A stretch of DNA of 15,072 nucleotides, from the NCBI GenBank assembly GCA_026225015.1, contig JAMFRY010000202.1:1-15072 (forward strand). The letters are read 5' to 3'. The stretch comes from Alphaproteobacteria bacterium. Lineage in GTDB: Bacteria; Pseudomonadota; Alphaproteobacteria; Acetobacterales; Acetobacteraceae. How positions within the stretch are numbered: position 1 is the stretch's first letter; each line of letters opens with the position of its first letter. The notes beneath the pieces are model-generated. The model was given only the letters and a program-made list of their open reading frames with translations, was not told the DNA's origin and ran no database searches. Below, one piece after another: positions 5,512 through 14,933 of the stretch. The translations under genes were made by a program, and so were the position numbers.

Positions 5512-6948
5512 TCACCCCAGCAGGGCCGAGGCTGCCGCATGGGCCGCGGAAATCAGCGGGCCGGGGATGAACACCAGAAGTGCCGTGACAATGGCGCCGG
5601 CCGCCATCACGAAGCGCACCGAACCGGGGGTTTTATCGAAATTCGGCTGCCCGGCGTCGAAATACATCACCTTGATGATGCGAACATAGTAGAAGGCGCC
5701 GATCACGCTGGTGAGCACGCCGATCACCGCCAGCGGGACCAGCCCGGCATCGATGGCGGCCGAAAACACGTAGAGTTTGGCAAAGAAGCCGGAGAGCGGC
5801 GGAATGCCCGCCATGGACCACATCAGCACGGCCAGCGCCAGCGCAAAGCCCGGATTCTGCGCGGACAAGCCAGCGAGATCATAAATATTTTCCACCGCCT
5901 TGCCCTGACGGCGCATTGCGATGACGCAGGCAAACGTCCCGAACGACATCGCCACATAGATTGCGATATAGACCAGAACCGCCTGCACCCCGGCCGCATC
6001 GCCGGCGGCGAGCCCGATCAGCGCGTAGCCCATATGGCCGATGGAAGAATACGCCATCAGCCGCTTGATATTGGTCTGGCCAATGGCGGCAAGCGAGCCC
6101 AGCAGCATGGAAATCACGGACAATATCTGGATCAGCATCTGCCATTGCGAGATCAAATGGCCGAACGGCCCAAGCATGACGGATACCAGCAGGCTGATTG
6201 CCGCAACCTTCGGCGCGGTGCCCATCAACGCGGTAACGGGCGTCGGCGCACCCTGATAAACATCCGGGGTCCACATGTGGAACGGCGCCGCCGAAAGTTT
6301 GAAAGCCAGCCCGACAAGCACGAAGACGATTCCGATCACGGTGCCATATCCGGCCGCCGGGCTGGAGGTTAGCTCCTGCGCCAATGCCGCGAAATTGGTG
6401 GTGCCGCCAAAGCCATAGACCAGCGAAATGCCGTAGAGCAGCAGGCCGGAGGCCAAGGCGCCCAGGACGAAATATTTCAGGCCGGCCTCGCCGGAACGCA
6501 ACTCATCACGTGCCAGCGCCGCGCAGATATAGAGGGAGAGCGATTGCAACTCCAACCCGAGATACAAGGTCATCAGATCGCCTGCGGAGACCATCACCAG
6601 CATGCCGAGCGTGGCGAACAACACCAGAACCGGAAATTCGAACCGTGCGATCGCCTCGCGCTTGTTATAATCGAAGGAAAGCAGCAGTGCCGCCGCCGAA
6701 CCCAGTAGGATCAGCAGGCTGGCATAGCGGGTAAAATCGCTGGTCCGGAACAGCCCGCCGAACAGCAGGCCGGCGGGCGCTGACAGAACAAGGAACGCCG
6801 TGACGATCAGTAGCAAAATCGCGGCCGCCGTGCAGGCCACGAATTTGTTCTCCTTGCCCAGCACGCCGAACACCAGCAGCGCCATTCCGCCGATGCCGAG
6901 CAGCAACTCAGGCAGCAGGCTTTGCAGAATAACGGATACGGGGGTCAT
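5512..6948 (-). CDS. nuoN: NADH-quinone oxidoreductase subunit N
   Basis: NuoN is one of the three antiporter-like membrane subunits of complex I that carry out proton pumping in the inner membrane. From the ATG at 6948 it has 478 residues and about 14 hydrophobic helices, the usual size. The open frame extends upstream to 7065, but those 39 residues are a shadow of nuoM. The true start overlaps the nuoM stop as ATGA. The conserved charged residues of the proton channel are present: Glu133 in LYLGLELQSLSLY, Lys158 in GLKYFVLGAL, Lys217 in GLAFKLSAAPFHMWTPDVY and Lys247 in MGTAPKVAA. It is the last nuo gene, and birA follows after 18 nt. Confidence 0.97.
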   Translation of the reverse strand: MTPVSVILQSLLPELLLGIGGMALLVFGVLGKENKFVACTAAAILLLIVTAFLVLSAPAGLLFGGLFRTSDFTRYASLLILLGSAAALLLSFDYNKREAIARFEFPVLVLFATLGMLVMVSAGDLMTLYLGLELQSLSLYICAALARDELRSGEAGLKYFVLGALASGLLLYGISLVYGFGGTTNFAALAQELTSSPAAGYGTVIGIVFVLVGLAFKLSAAPFHMWTPDVYQGAPTPVTALMGTAPKVAAISLLVSVMLGPFGHLISQWQMLIQILSVISMLLGSLAAIGQTNIKRLMAYSSIGHMGYALIGLAAGDAAGVQAVLVYIAIYVAMSFGTFACVIAMRRQGKAVENIYDLAGLSAQNPGFALALAVLMWSMAGIPPLSGFFAKLYVFSAAIDAGLVPLAVIGVLTSVIGAFYYVRIIKVMYFDAGQPNFDKTPGSVRFVMAAGAIVTALLVFIPGPLISAAHAAASALLG

Positions 6949-8462
6949 TTCGTCACCATCGCAAGCGCAACCGGCTTGGCGATAGCTGCAACATGCGCCT
7001 GCACCATGGCGGCAACCGGCGCATCGAAAATATGGGTGAAGCTGGAAGGATAGATGCCGAGCCAAAGCACGAGGAGGGCGAGCGGCACCAGCATCGCATA
7101 TTCCACCGGCTGCAGATCTTTCAAAGCGGTCAGTTCGGGCCTTGGAATTTTATCGAACAGCACGGCCCGCAGCAGTACCAGCATATAGGCGGCCCCCAGC
7201 ACCATCCCCGCGCCGCCCAGCAGCGAGACCCAGAAATTCACCTTCAACGCGCCGACGATCACCAGAATTTCGCCGACAAAGCCGGAAGTGGCGGGCAGTC
7301 CCATGCTGGCCAGGGCGAACAACATCAGGAAAATCGCATAGACCGGCATCTTGGCCGCCAGACCGCCGAGCCGGGAAAGCTGCTGTGTCTCGCCGCGGAC
7401 CAAAAGTACGCCTGAGCAGATGAACAGGCCCGCAATCACCAGCCCGTGCGAGAGCATCTGGAACAACGCGCCCTCGATCCCTTCCACCGTGAAGGTGAAA
7501 ATGCCGATGACGATCACCCCCATGTGGGCGACCGAGGAATAGGCGATCAGCCGCTTCATATCGGTCTGCGCAAGTGCCACCAGCGAGACATAGATCACCG
7601 CCACCACGCCCAGCGTGAACATCAGCGGCTCGGCGGCAGCGGAGGCCTGCGGGAGCATCGGCACGGTGAAGCGCAGAAAGCCATAGGCGCCCATTTTGGA
7701 GAGCACGGCCGCCAGCATGATGGTGCCGGGCAGCGGCGCCTCGCCATAGGCATCAGGCAGCCAAGTATGCAACGGCCACACCGCGGCCTTCACGCCGAAG
7801 GAGGCTAGGAAGGCAACGAACAGCCACATCTGCGCATCGGGCGGAATCGGCGTGCGCAGCAGCGTCGGGATGTCGGTGGTGCCGGCATTGCGCCACATCC
7901 ATACCAGCGCCAGCAGCATCAATACCGAGCCGGCCAGCGTGAACAGGAAAAACTTGATGGCGGCGAAAACCCGCTTATCGCCGCCCCAGACACCGATGAT
8001 CAGATACATCGGGATCAGCACGCCTTCGTAGAACACGTAGAAAACCACGAAGTCGAGAGCGCAGAACATCCCCACCGTCATCGTTTCCAGCAGCAGAAAC
8101 GCGATCATCAATTCCTTTACGCGGCGGGTGATCGGCCACGCCGAAACAACCGCGATCGGGGTGATGAATACAGTGAGCAGGACCAGGAACAGGCTGATCC
8201 CGTCCACGCCCAGATGGAAATCGACCGACACGCCGGAAAGCCACGGATGGTCCTCCACGAACTGGAATCCGGCCTGCGCGGGATCGAATTCGATCCAGAG
8301 ATAAATGCCCAAAGCCAGCACGATCAGGCTGGTCCACACTGCGATCCAGCGGGCGTTGCGCGCCACCGCAGCCGCGTTGCCGGAAAGGGTGGCGATCAGC
8401 ACCACGCCGGCCAGCGGCAGGAAGGTCAGTAACGAGAGAATAGGGAAACCCGCCTCGTTCAT
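6945..8462 (-). CDS. nuoM: NADH-quinone oxidoreductase subunit M
   Basis: NuoM is the middle antiporter-like proton channel of complex I. The protein has 505 residues and about 14 transmembrane helices, a normal length. Key residues are in place: Glu146 in FYEGVLIPMYL, Lys225 in FGVKAAVWPLHTWLPDA and Lys256 in LSKMGAYGFLRF. The loop after WLPDA reads YGEAPLPGT rather than the more familiar H-x-EAPTAGS, so a usually conserved His is Tyr239 here. The ATG at 8462-8460 lies 4 nt after the nuoL stop with GGTGA just upstream, and the TGA overlaps the nuoN ATG by 4 nt. Coupled translation within the nuo operon is therefore likely. Confidence 0.97.
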   Translation of the reverse strand: MNEAGFPILSLLTFLPLAGVVLIATLSGNAAAVARNARWIAVWTSLIVLALGIYLWIEFDPAQAGFQFVEDHPWLSGVSVDFHLGVDGISLFLVLLTVFITPIAVVSAWPITRRVKELMIAFLLLETMTVGMFCALDFVVFYVFYEGVLIPMYLIIGVWGGDKRVFAAIKFFLFTLAGSVLMLLALVWMWRNAGTTDIPTLLRTPIPPDAQMWLFVAFLASFGVKAAVWPLHTWLPDAYGEAPLPGTIMLAAVLSKMGAYGFLRFTVPMLPQASAAAEPLMFTLGVVAVIYVSLVALAQTDMKRLIAYSSVAHMGVIVIGIFTFTVEGIEGALFQMLSHGLVIAGLFICSGVLLVRGETQQLSRLGGLAAKMPVYAIFLMLFALASMGLPATSGFVGEILVIVGALKVNFWVSLLGGAGMVLGAAYMLVLLRAVLFDKIPRPELTALKDLQPVEYAMLVPLALLVLWLGIYPSSFTHIFDAPVAAMVQAHVAAIAKPVALAMVTK

Positions 8463-8466
8463 GGCG

Positions 8467-10392
8467 TCACCGCAACCACAGGAACAGGCTGAGGAAGGCG
8501 AGCAGCCCGATCAGCATGATGAAGGCGTAAAGCGCAATCGAGCCGGTTTGCAATTTCACGCTCTGCGCGGAGGCATCGGCGGTCAGCGTGGCAAGCCCGC
8601 TTGGCACGCCGTCGATCACCTTTTCATCGCCGAAATGCCAGGCAAAGCGCGCCAGCCGCAAAGTCGGCTTGACCAGCAGCGCATCGTAAATCTCGTCGAA
8701 ATACCATTTGTTGAGCAGGAACAAATAAACCGGCCTGAACTGTTGCGCCAAGGCGCCGGGCAGGCTGGGCGCGAAAACATAAAAGATCAGCCCGATCAGA
8801 ACGCCAAGCAACGCAGCCAACAAAGGCGACAGGGCGGCCAGGGCCGGAATCGAATCGAGCGAGCCCATCACGCTGTTCACCGGAACCGCGATGCTCGCCC
8901 CCCAGAACTGTGCAAATCCTTTGCCGATAAAGGCGTCGCGGAGCAGAAAACCGGAGCCCAGCGCGCCCAGCGCCAAAACCACCAGCGGCGCCAGCATGAC
9001 CAACGGGCTTTCATGCACATGCTCCTGAACCTGGGCAGGTGCGCGGGACTTGCCGTGGAAAGTCAGCAGAAACAGCCTTGTGCTGTAAAAGGCGGTGAGA
9101 CCGGCGGTGAAAACGCCGCAAACCCAGCCATACAGAGCAACCGGGGTATGCGTGGCAAAGGCCGCGCTTAAGATGGCATCCTTGGAATAATAGCCGGAAA
9201 AGGGCGGAATTCCCGCCAATGCCAGCGATCCCGCCAGCATCATCAGCCAGGTTACGGGGAGCTTTCTGGCGATCCCTCCCATCAATCGGATATCCTGTTC
9301 GTCGGACATCGCATGAATGACGGAGCCCGCCGAGAGGAACAGCAGGGCTTTGAAGAAGGCATGGTTGATCAGGTGGAAAACCGCTATCGGATAGGCGCCA
9401 AGCCCCGCCGCCAGGAACATGTAGCCGAGCTGCGAGCAGGTGGAATAGGCGATGACGCGTTTGATGTCGTTCTGCACGCATCCCACGGTGCCGGCAAAGA
9501 AAGCAGTGGTGGCGCCGATGACCGTAATCACTTCCATCGCAACCGGCGCCTGATTCAGCAGCGGTGAGATGCGCGCGATCATGAACACCCCGGCCGCAAC
9601 CATGGTGGCGGCGTGGATCAAGGCAGAGATCGGCGTTGGACCTTCCATGGCATCGGGCAGCCAGGTGTGCAGGAAAAGCTGCGCCGACTTGCCCATCGCG
9701 CCGATGAACAGCAGAATCGAGGCCACTTCCAGCGCCGGAAACCGGGTTCCGACCAGAGTGTAGATATCCCCGGCATGCGCGCCGGCGGCCCCAAAAATCT
9801 GGTCGAATGAAATCGTGTGGAAAATGAAATAAGTGAGCGCGATGCCGACCGCGAAGGCCAGGTCGCCGACGCGATTGACGATAAACGCCTTGATGGCCGC
9901 CGCATTGGCGCTAGGCTTTTCATACCAGTAGCCGATCAGCAGATAGGAGACGAGACCCACGCCCTCCCAGCCGAAGAACAGCTGCAACAGGTTGTTCGCG
10001 GTCACCAGCATCTGCATTGCGAAGGTGAACAGCGACATATAGGCGAAAAACCGCGGCTCGGTTTTGTCATGCGCCATGTAGCCGGCGCTGTAGATGTGGA
10101 TCAGCATCGAAACGAAGCCGACCATCGCCACCATCACCAGCGAAAGCGTATCCTGCCGCAGCGACCAATCCGCGCTGAACTGTCCAACCGATAACCAGTT
10201 TGCCAGATAAACCGGCGTTTCCGCGGCGCCGCTTTGCTCGAATTGAATGAAAGCCGCCACGCCCGCGGCCGCAGAGACCAGCATGAACGCAATGCTGGCG
10301 GCGATGGATAGCGGCTTGCCGATAAAAGGCCGCAACAATCCCGAAAGCACCGCGCCGATCAGCGGCGCGAAAACGGCAATCAGCGTGAGCAT
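8467..10392 (-). CDS. nuoL: NADH-quinone oxidoreductase subunit L
   Basis: NuoL is the distal antiporter-like subunit of complex I. Its C-terminal lateral helix runs along the membrane arm and braces NuoM and NuoN. The protein has 641 residues, within the usual range. The proton-channel residues are seen: Glu143 in FFGWEGVGLVSYLLIG, Lys235 in MGKSAQLFLHTWLPDAMEG and His260 in ALIHAATMV. NRVGDLAF at 173-180 and AGIPPFSGYYSKD further on are family signatures. The C-terminal part, with FLLNKWYFDEIYDALLVKP followed by a last hydrophobic helix, matches the lateral helix and anchor. The ATG at 10392 is 1 nt after the nuoK stop and has a strong AAGGG site (10402-10398) five bases upstream, inside the end of nuoK. 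Confidence 0.97.
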   Translation of the reverse strand: MLTLIAVFAPLIGAVLSGLLRPFIGKPLSIAASIAFMLVSAAAGVAAFIQFEQSGAAETPVYLANWLSVGQFSADWSLRQDTLSLVMVAMVGFVSMLIHIYSAGYMAHDKTEPRFFAYMSLFTFAMQMLVTANNLLQLFFGWEGVGLVSYLLIGYWYEKPSANAAAIKAFIVNRVGDLAFAVGIALTYFIFHTISFDQIFGAAGAHAGDIYTLVGTRFPALEVASILLFIGAMGKSAQLFLHTWLPDAMEGPTPISALIHAATMVAAGVFMIARISPLLNQAPVAMEVITVIGATTAFFAGTVGCVQNDIKRVIAYSTCSQLGYMFLAAGLGAYPIAVFHLINHAFFKALLFLSAGSVIHAMSDEQDIRLMGGIARKLPVTWLMMLAGSLALAGIPPFSGYYSKDAILSAAFATHTPVALYGWVCGVFTAGLTAFYSTRLFLLTFHGKSRAPAQVQEHVHESPLVMLAPLVVLALGALGSGFLLRDAFIGKGFAQFWGASIAVPVNSVMGSLDSIPALAALSPLLAALLGVLIGLIFYVFAPSLPGALAQQFRPVYLFLLNKWYFDEIYDALLVKPTLRLARFAWHFGDEKVIDGVPSGLATLTADASAQSVKLQTGSIALYAFIMLIGLLAFLSLFLWLR

Positions 10393-10393
10393 G

Positions 10394-10702
10394 TCAACCC
10401 TTCATCAAGGTCACGTCCTCGACCTCGATCGAGCCACGGTTGCGGGAATAGATGACAAGAATGGCAAGGCCGATCGCGGCCTCGGCGGCGGCCACGGTGA
10501 GCACGAACATGGTGAAGACCTGGCCGACCAGATCATGCAGCGCGCCGGAAAAGGCGACCAGGTTGATATTGGCGGCGAGCAGGATCAGCTCGATCGACAT
10601 CATGATGATGATGATGTTTTTGCGGTTCATGAAAATGCCGAAAATGCCGATCACCAGCAGCAATCCGGCAACAACCAGAAAATGCGACACCGGCACCTGC
10701 AT
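10394..10702 (-). CDS. nuoK: NADH-quinone oxidoreductase subunit K
   Basis: NuoK is a small three-helix membrane subunit of complex I related to MrpC, lying between NuoJ and NuoN in the proton-translocating arm. The protein has 102 residues, the standard length. The two buried glutamates needed for proton transfer are present as Glu38 in MMSIELILLAANIN and Glu74 in TVAAAEAAIGLAI. The start ATG shares its first base with the nuoJ stop (TAATG), so translation is coupled. The stop is followed after one base by nuoL. Confidence 0.97.
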   Translation of the reverse strand: MQVPVSHFLVVAGLLLVIGIFGIFMNRKNIIIIMMSIELILLAANINLVAFSGALHDLVGQVFTMFVLTVAAAEAAIGLAILVIYSRNRGSIEVEDVTLMKG

Positions 10703-11331
10703 TACAGCGCGTCCTCGGTCTGCGGGGGAAGCTTGGCGCCCTCGCCGAGCTTGGCCGTGACCATTTCGAGCGTAGCCAGCCGCGCATGTTGGCGGTCGAT
10801 ATTCTGGGTCTTGCCACGCCGGCGGTCGCGCAGTGTCAACACGATGGCGCCGATCATCGCCACCAGCAGGATCACGCCGGCGATCTGGAAGAGAAAAATG
10901 TAGTTGGTGTAGAGCACCGATCCCAACGCCACGGTATTGGTGACATTCTCCGGCATCGGCAGCAGGCGCAAGCCAGAAGCGCCAGGCGCCACCGTCCAGC
11001 CGATCACGACAAAGGCCAGTTCAACGAACAGCACCAGCCCAACCACGGCGCCGATCGGCGCGTAACGCTGCACACCCTCCCGCAGCTCGGAGAAATCGAC
11101 GTCCAGCATCATCACGACGAACAGGAACAGCACGGCGACAGCGCCGACATAGACGATGACCAGCACCAAGGCCAGAAACTCGGCGCCCGCCATCAGGAAC
11201 AACACCGCCGCGTTGATGAAAGCGAGGATAAGGAACAATACCGAATGTACCGGATTATGGCTGCTGACCACCATCACGGCCGAACCCAGCAGGATCGCCG
11301 AAAACAGATCAAAGAAGAGATTGGTGATCAT
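10702..11331 (-). CDS. nuoJ: NADH-quinone oxidoreductase subunit J
   Basis: NuoJ is a five-helix membrane subunit of complex I at the junction between the quinone-site module and the antiporter modules. The protein has 209 residues. The conserved third-helix segment YVGAVAVLFLFVVMMLD is at 61-77, the helix that carries the pi-bulge in solved structures. Glu51 precedes it in MAGAEFLALVLVIV, and HNPVHSVLF lies at 25-33. The tail after about residue 175 is hydrophilic and variable. The start at 11331 lies 9 nt after the nuoI stop without a strong ribosome binding site. The stop overlaps the nuoK start by one base. Confidence 0.96.
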   Translation of the reverse strand: MITNLFFDLFSAILLGSAVMVVSSHNPVHSVLFLILAFINAAVLFLMAGAEFLALVLVIVYVGAVAVLFLFVVMMLDVDFSELREGVQRYAPIGAVVGLVLFVELAFVVIGWTVAPGASGLRLLPMPENVTNTVALGSVLYTNYIFLFQIAGVILLVAMIGAIVLTLRDRRRGKTQNIDRQHARLATLEMVTAKLGEGAKLPPQTEDAL

Positions 11332-11340
11332 GGCGCTGCG

Positions 11341-11829
11341 TTACCGGTAGGGCGCATCGAGTTCAAGGCGTTTCGCCAGCTCCGGCTCCCAGCGATCGCC
11401 ATTGGCCAGCAATTTTGCCTTGTCGTAGAGCAGCTCCTCGCGGGTTTCGGTGGCGAATTCGAAATTTGGTCCTTCAACGATGGCATCCACCGGGCAGGCT
11501 TCCTCGCACAGCCCGCAATAGATGCATTTCGTCATATCGATGTCATAGCGGGTGGTGCGGCGGGAGCCATCTTCGCGCGGTTCGGCCTCGATTGTGATGG
11601 CCTGGGCCGGGCACACCGCCTCGCATAATTTGCAGGCGATACATCGCTCCTCACCGTTCGGGTAGCGCCGCAGCGCATGCTCGCCTTTGAAGCGCGGGCT
11701 GATCGCGTTTTTCTCGTAAGGGTAGTTCAGCGTCGCCTTGGGCCGGAAGAAATAGCGCAAGGTAAGCCACAGCCCGGCGCGGATTTCGTTCAGCAGCAAT
11801 GCGGCGGCTTTGCGGTCAAGCTGGCTCAT
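11341..11829 (-). CDS. nuoI: NADH-quinone oxidoreductase subunit I
   Basis: NuoI is the ferredoxin-like subunit of complex I that holds iron-sulfur clusters N6a and N6b and passes electrons towards cluster N2 in NuoB. The protein has 162 residues, the typical alphaproteobacterial length. Two complete 4Fe-4S motifs are seen: Cys63, 66, 69 and 73 in CIACKLCEAVCP, and Cys102, 105, 108 and 112 in CIYCGLCEEACP. An N-terminal amphipathic region (LWLTLRYFF) should lie on the membrane surface. The ATG at 11829 has a good GGGAG site (11841-11837) seven bases upstream and follows nuoH after 30 nt. Confidence 0.97.
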   Translation of the reverse strand: MSQLDRKAAALLLNEIRAGLWLTLRYFFRPKATLNYPYEKNAISPRFKGEHALRRYPNGEERCIACKLCEAVCPAQAITIEAEPREDGSRRTTRYDIDMTKCIYCGLCEEACPVDAIVEGPNFEFATETREELLYDKAKLLANGDRWEPELAKRLELDAPYR

Positions 11830-11859
11830 CTTGAAACTCCCGATTCACGCATGCGGCCA

Positions 11860-12873
11860 TTACGCATGGGGCAAAAGTCCAAAAATTTCCAGAAAGCTCG
11901 CCGTCACCACCAGCCAGAGCAGCGAGAGCGGCAGAAAGACCTTCCAGCCCAGCGTCATCAGCTGATCGTAGCGGTAGCGCGGTAGCGTGGCGCGCACCCA
12001 TAGAAACACGAACAGGCAGACCAGGATTTTCAGGATGAACCAGAACACGCCCGGAATCCAGGTGAAGGGCGCAAAGGGCAAGGGTGAAAGCCAGCCACCC
12101 AGAAACAGCACGGTCGTCATTGCGCTGACCAGGATCATGTTGGCGTATTCGCCAAGGAAGAACAGCGCAAAGCTCATGGCGCTGTATTCGACGAAGAACC
12201 CGGCGACAATTTCGGATTCGCCCTCCGCCAGGTCGAACGGCGAGCGGTTGGTCTCCGCCAAGCCGGAGATGAAAAAAATCACGAACATCGGCAGCAGCGG
12301 AATGGCGAACCAGATATGGCGTTGCGCCAGCACGATATCGTTCAAATTCAGGCTGCCGACGCAGACCAGCACGGTGACGATGACGAAGCCCATCGAGACC
12401 TCGTAGGAGACCATCTGGGCTGCAGAGCGCATGGCGCCCAGGAACGCGTATTTCGAGTTACTCGCCCAGCCGGCAATGACGATGCCGTAAACGCCGAGCG
12501 AGGAAATCGCGTACAGGTAGAGAATACCGACATTGATATTGGCGATCGCCCAGTGATTATTTACCGGAATCACCACCCAGGCCGCCACCGCCAAGGTGAA
12601 AGTGATGACCGGTGCGATCACGAACAGCGCGCGACTGGCGCCGGATGGGATGATGGTTTCCTTGAACATCATCTTCAGCGCGTCAGCGAAGGGCTGCCAC
12701 AGGCCGAACGGCCCCACCACATTCGGGCCTTTGCGCATCTGCATGGCGCCCAGCACCTTGCGCTCCGCATAGGTGAGATAGGCCACGCCGATCAACAGCG
12801 GCACCATCAAGGCAAGCGATTTCAGAACCGTGAGAACGACGATGCCGATATCCGTATTGAAAAAACCGCTCAT
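11860..12873 (-). CDS. nuoH: NADH-quinone oxidoreductase subunit H
   Basis: NuoH is the membrane subunit of complex I that forms most of the quinone-binding chamber and links it to the proton channels. The protein has 337 residues with about eight hydrophobic helices, as expected. Family signatures are LTYAERKVLGAMQMRKGPN (33-51, with Glu37 at the quinone entry) and VGPFGLWQPFADALKM. The acidic loop GLAETNRSPFDLAEGESEIV further on is a hallmark of this subunit. Its ATG overlaps the nuoG TGA by 4 nt (ATGA), and nuoI follows after 30 nt. This order is the standard one for bacterial nuo operons. Confidence 0.97.
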   Translation of the reverse strand: MSGFFNTDIGIVVLTVLKSLALMVPLLIGVAYLTYAERKVLGAMQMRKGPNVVGPFGLWQPFADALKMMFKETIIPSGASRALFVIAPVITFTLAVAAWVVIPVNNHWAIANINVGILYLYAISSLGVYGIVIAGWASNSKYAFLGAMRSAAQMVSYEVSMGFVIVTVLVCVGSLNLNDIVLAQRHIWFAIPLLPMFVIFFISGLAETNRSPFDLAEGESEIVAGFFVEYSAMSFALFFLGEYANMILVSAMTTVLFLGGWLSPLPFAPFTWIPGVFWFILKILVCLFVFLWVRATLPRYRYDQLMTLGWKVFLPLSLLWLVVTASFLEIFGLLPHA

Positions 12874-14930
12874 TCAGCGGCCTCGGCCAGGGGGGAATAA
12901 TGGGTGGCGACACAGGCCGCCATGGTGGGGCTGGCGCGGCTGATCGGATCCGTCTGATAATAATTCACCACGGCCGGAGAAAAGCCGTCATTGAGCAAAG
13001 CCCCGCCCTCGCCGGCCGGAGCAGAAACATCCGTTCCTGCCAGCCGCCGAACTTCACCTAACTGCCCAAAAACCGGGTTCGCCCTGGCCAATGCCGCCCG
13101 CAATTGGGCCAGATCATCATAAGGCAAGGCATGGCCGAGATAGGCGCTGACCGCGCGTACGATACGCCAATCCTCTCGCGCCTCGCCCGGCGGGCTGACC
13201 GCCATGAAACCCTGCTGCACCCGGCCTTCCAGGTTCACATAAGTCCCGTGCTTCTCGGTATAGGCGGCGCCGGGAAGAATGACATCGGCGCGCCTGGCGC
13301 CGGCATCACCGTGATGGCCCTGATAGATCACGAAGGTATTGGCGCCTATATTTGCGGTGTCGAATTCATCGGCGCCCAGCAGCCAGAGCACATCCACGCC
13401 GCCATTCAACATCGCGAACAGATTTTTGCCCTCCGGACCCGGCAGAAAGCCAAGATCGAGCGCGCCCACTCGCGCGGCGGCGGTGTGCAGGATATTGAAG
13501 CCATGCCAGTCGGCGTTCAGCATGTTGAACTTCACGCCAAGCGCCCAGGCGGCGGCCAGCACCGCCGCGCCATCCGGCCGCGTCAGCGCGCCCTGGCCAA
13601 GAATGATCATCGGCTTCTTCGCGTTCTTCAGAATTTCGGCAAAGCCATGCGCGCCGCTGGTCAAGCCTTCGAGGGCGTCCGGCCCGCTGCCGACATGCGT
13701 GTATTGGTACGTCAGATCAACCGCCTCGCCGATCAATCCAACGGCGAGACGGCCGGTGATCCAGCGCTTGCGGATGCGGGCGTTGAGCACCGGCGCTTCG
13801 CGGCGCGGGTTGCTGCCGATGATGAGCAGTGCGTCGGCTTCCTCGATCCCCGCGATCGTGGTGTTGAAGAGATAGAATTCACGTCTGCCGGCATCCAGGG
13901 CCGCGCCGTCCTGCCGGCAATCGAAATTCTGCGAACCCAGCGCGATCATCATGTCCTTCAGCGCCAGTAGGCTCTCGGCATCGCAGAGATCGCCCGCAAT
14001 CGCGCCGATGCGATCGCCGGGAACGCCCTTAATGCGATTGGCAATCGTTGCAAACGCCTCTTCCCAGCTCGCCGCTCTTAATTTAGCGCCTTCGCGCAGC
14101 CAGGGCCTGTCGAGCCTGCGGCGCTTCAGCCCGTCTACCGAAAAGCGCGATTTATCGCCCAGCCATTCCTCATTCACCTCGTCATTGATGCGTGGCAGAA
14201 TACGCAGCACCTCGGCGCCGCGCGCATCGATCCTTATATTGGCGCCAACCGCATCCAGCACGTCGATGCTATCGGTCTTGCGCAGCTCCCAGGTGCGGGC
14301 GGTGAAGGCATAGGGTTTCGAGGTGAGCGCGCCCACCGGGCAAAGATCGATGATATTGCCGGAAAGTTCGGAACTCAGCGCCTTTTGCACATAGGTGCCG
14401 ATTTCCATATTTTCGCCGCGCGCCGTCGCCCCCAACTCCGGCACGCCGGCCACTTCGCTCGTAAAACGGACGCAGCGCGTGCAGTGAATGCAGCGCGTCA
14501 TGACGGTTTTTACCAGCGGCCCCCAATCCTTCTGGCCGACCGCGCGCTTGTTCTCATCATAGCGCGAATGATCGCGGCCATAGCCCATTGCCTCATCCTG
14601 CAAATCGCACTCGCCGCCCTGGTCGCAAATCGGGCAGTCCAATGGGTGGTTGATCAGCAGAAATTCCATCACCCCGCGCCGGCCCTTGCGGACCATTTCG
14701 GTGTCGGTATGGACCACCATGCCTTCCGAAACCGGCTGGCCGCACGACGCCACCGGCTTGGGCGGCATTTTTTCGATTTCCACCAGGCACATGCGGCAAT
14801 TGCCGGCCACCGAAAGCCGCTCGTGATAGCAAAAGCGGGGAATTTCCACGCCCGCCGCATCGGCCGCCTGGATCACGGAGGAGCCGTTCGGAACCACGAC
14901 CTCGATACCGTCAATGGTGAGCTTTACCAT
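12870..14930 (-). CDS. nuoG: NADH-quinone oxidoreductase subunit G
   Basis: NuoG is the large peripheral subunit of complex I that carries electrons from NuoF/NuoE towards NuoI. The protein has 686 residues. The N-terminal ferredoxin domain binds 2Fe-2S cluster N1b through Cys34, 45, 48 and 63. His95 with Cys99, 102 and 108 in HPLDCPICDQGGEC binds N5. Cys147, 150, 153 and 197 (TRCIHCTRC and DLCPVGAL) bind N4. The rest is a molybdopterin-oxidoreductase-like domain without catalytic function. I see no extra CxxCxxxC set of the N7 type found in E. coli, which fits the shorter alphaproteobacterial form. The ATG at 14930 has GGAG (14940-14937) six bases upstream and follows the nuoF stop after 3 nt. 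The stop overlaps nuoH. Confidence 0.97.
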   Translation of the reverse strand: MVKLTIDGIEVVVPNGSSVIQAADAAGVEIPRFCYHERLSVAGNCRMCLVEIEKMPPKPVASCGQPVSEGMVVHTDTEMVRKGRRGVMEFLLINHPLDCPICDQGGECDLQDEAMGYGRDHSRYDENKRAVGQKDWGPLVKTVMTRCIHCTRCVRFTSEVAGVPELGATARGENMEIGTYVQKALSSELSGNIIDLCPVGALTSKPYAFTARTWELRKTDSIDVLDAVGANIRIDARGAEVLRILPRINDEVNEEWLGDKSRFSVDGLKRRRLDRPWLREGAKLRAASWEEAFATIANRIKGVPGDRIGAIAGDLCDAESLLALKDMMIALGSQNFDCRQDGAALDAGRREFYLFNTTIAGIEEADALLIIGSNPRREAPVLNARIRKRWITGRLAVGLIGEAVDLTYQYTHVGSGPDALEGLTSGAHGFAEILKNAKKPMIILGQGALTRPDGAAVLAAAWALGVKFNMLNADWHGFNILHTAAARVGALDLGFLPGPEGKNLFAMLNGGVDVLWLLGADEFDTANIGANTFVIYQGHHGDAGARRADVILPGAAYTEKHGTYVNLEGRVQQGFMAVSPPGEAREDWRIVRAVSAYLGHALPYDDLAQLRAALARANPVFGQLGEVRRLAGTDVSAPAGEGGALLNDGFSPAVVNYYQTDPISRASPTMAACVATHYSPLAEAAE

Positions 14931-14933
14931 GGG

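Noticed and set aside
5344..6372. Long plus-strand open frame of 342 codons opposite nuoN and birA
   Set aside because: It is antisense to well-identified genes, its composition (His, Gln, Arg, Gly rich) is typical of an antisense shadow in GC-rich DNA, and it matches no family.
6949..7065. Upstream extension of nuoN by 39 residues
   Set aside because: The extension overlaps the end of nuoM and encodes no membrane helix. The ATG at 6948 forms the usual ATGA junction and gives the normal NuoN length.
13104..13970. Plus-strand open frame of 288 codons opposite nuoG
   Set aside because: It is a shadow of the nuoG coding frame with no ribosome binding site or motif support.
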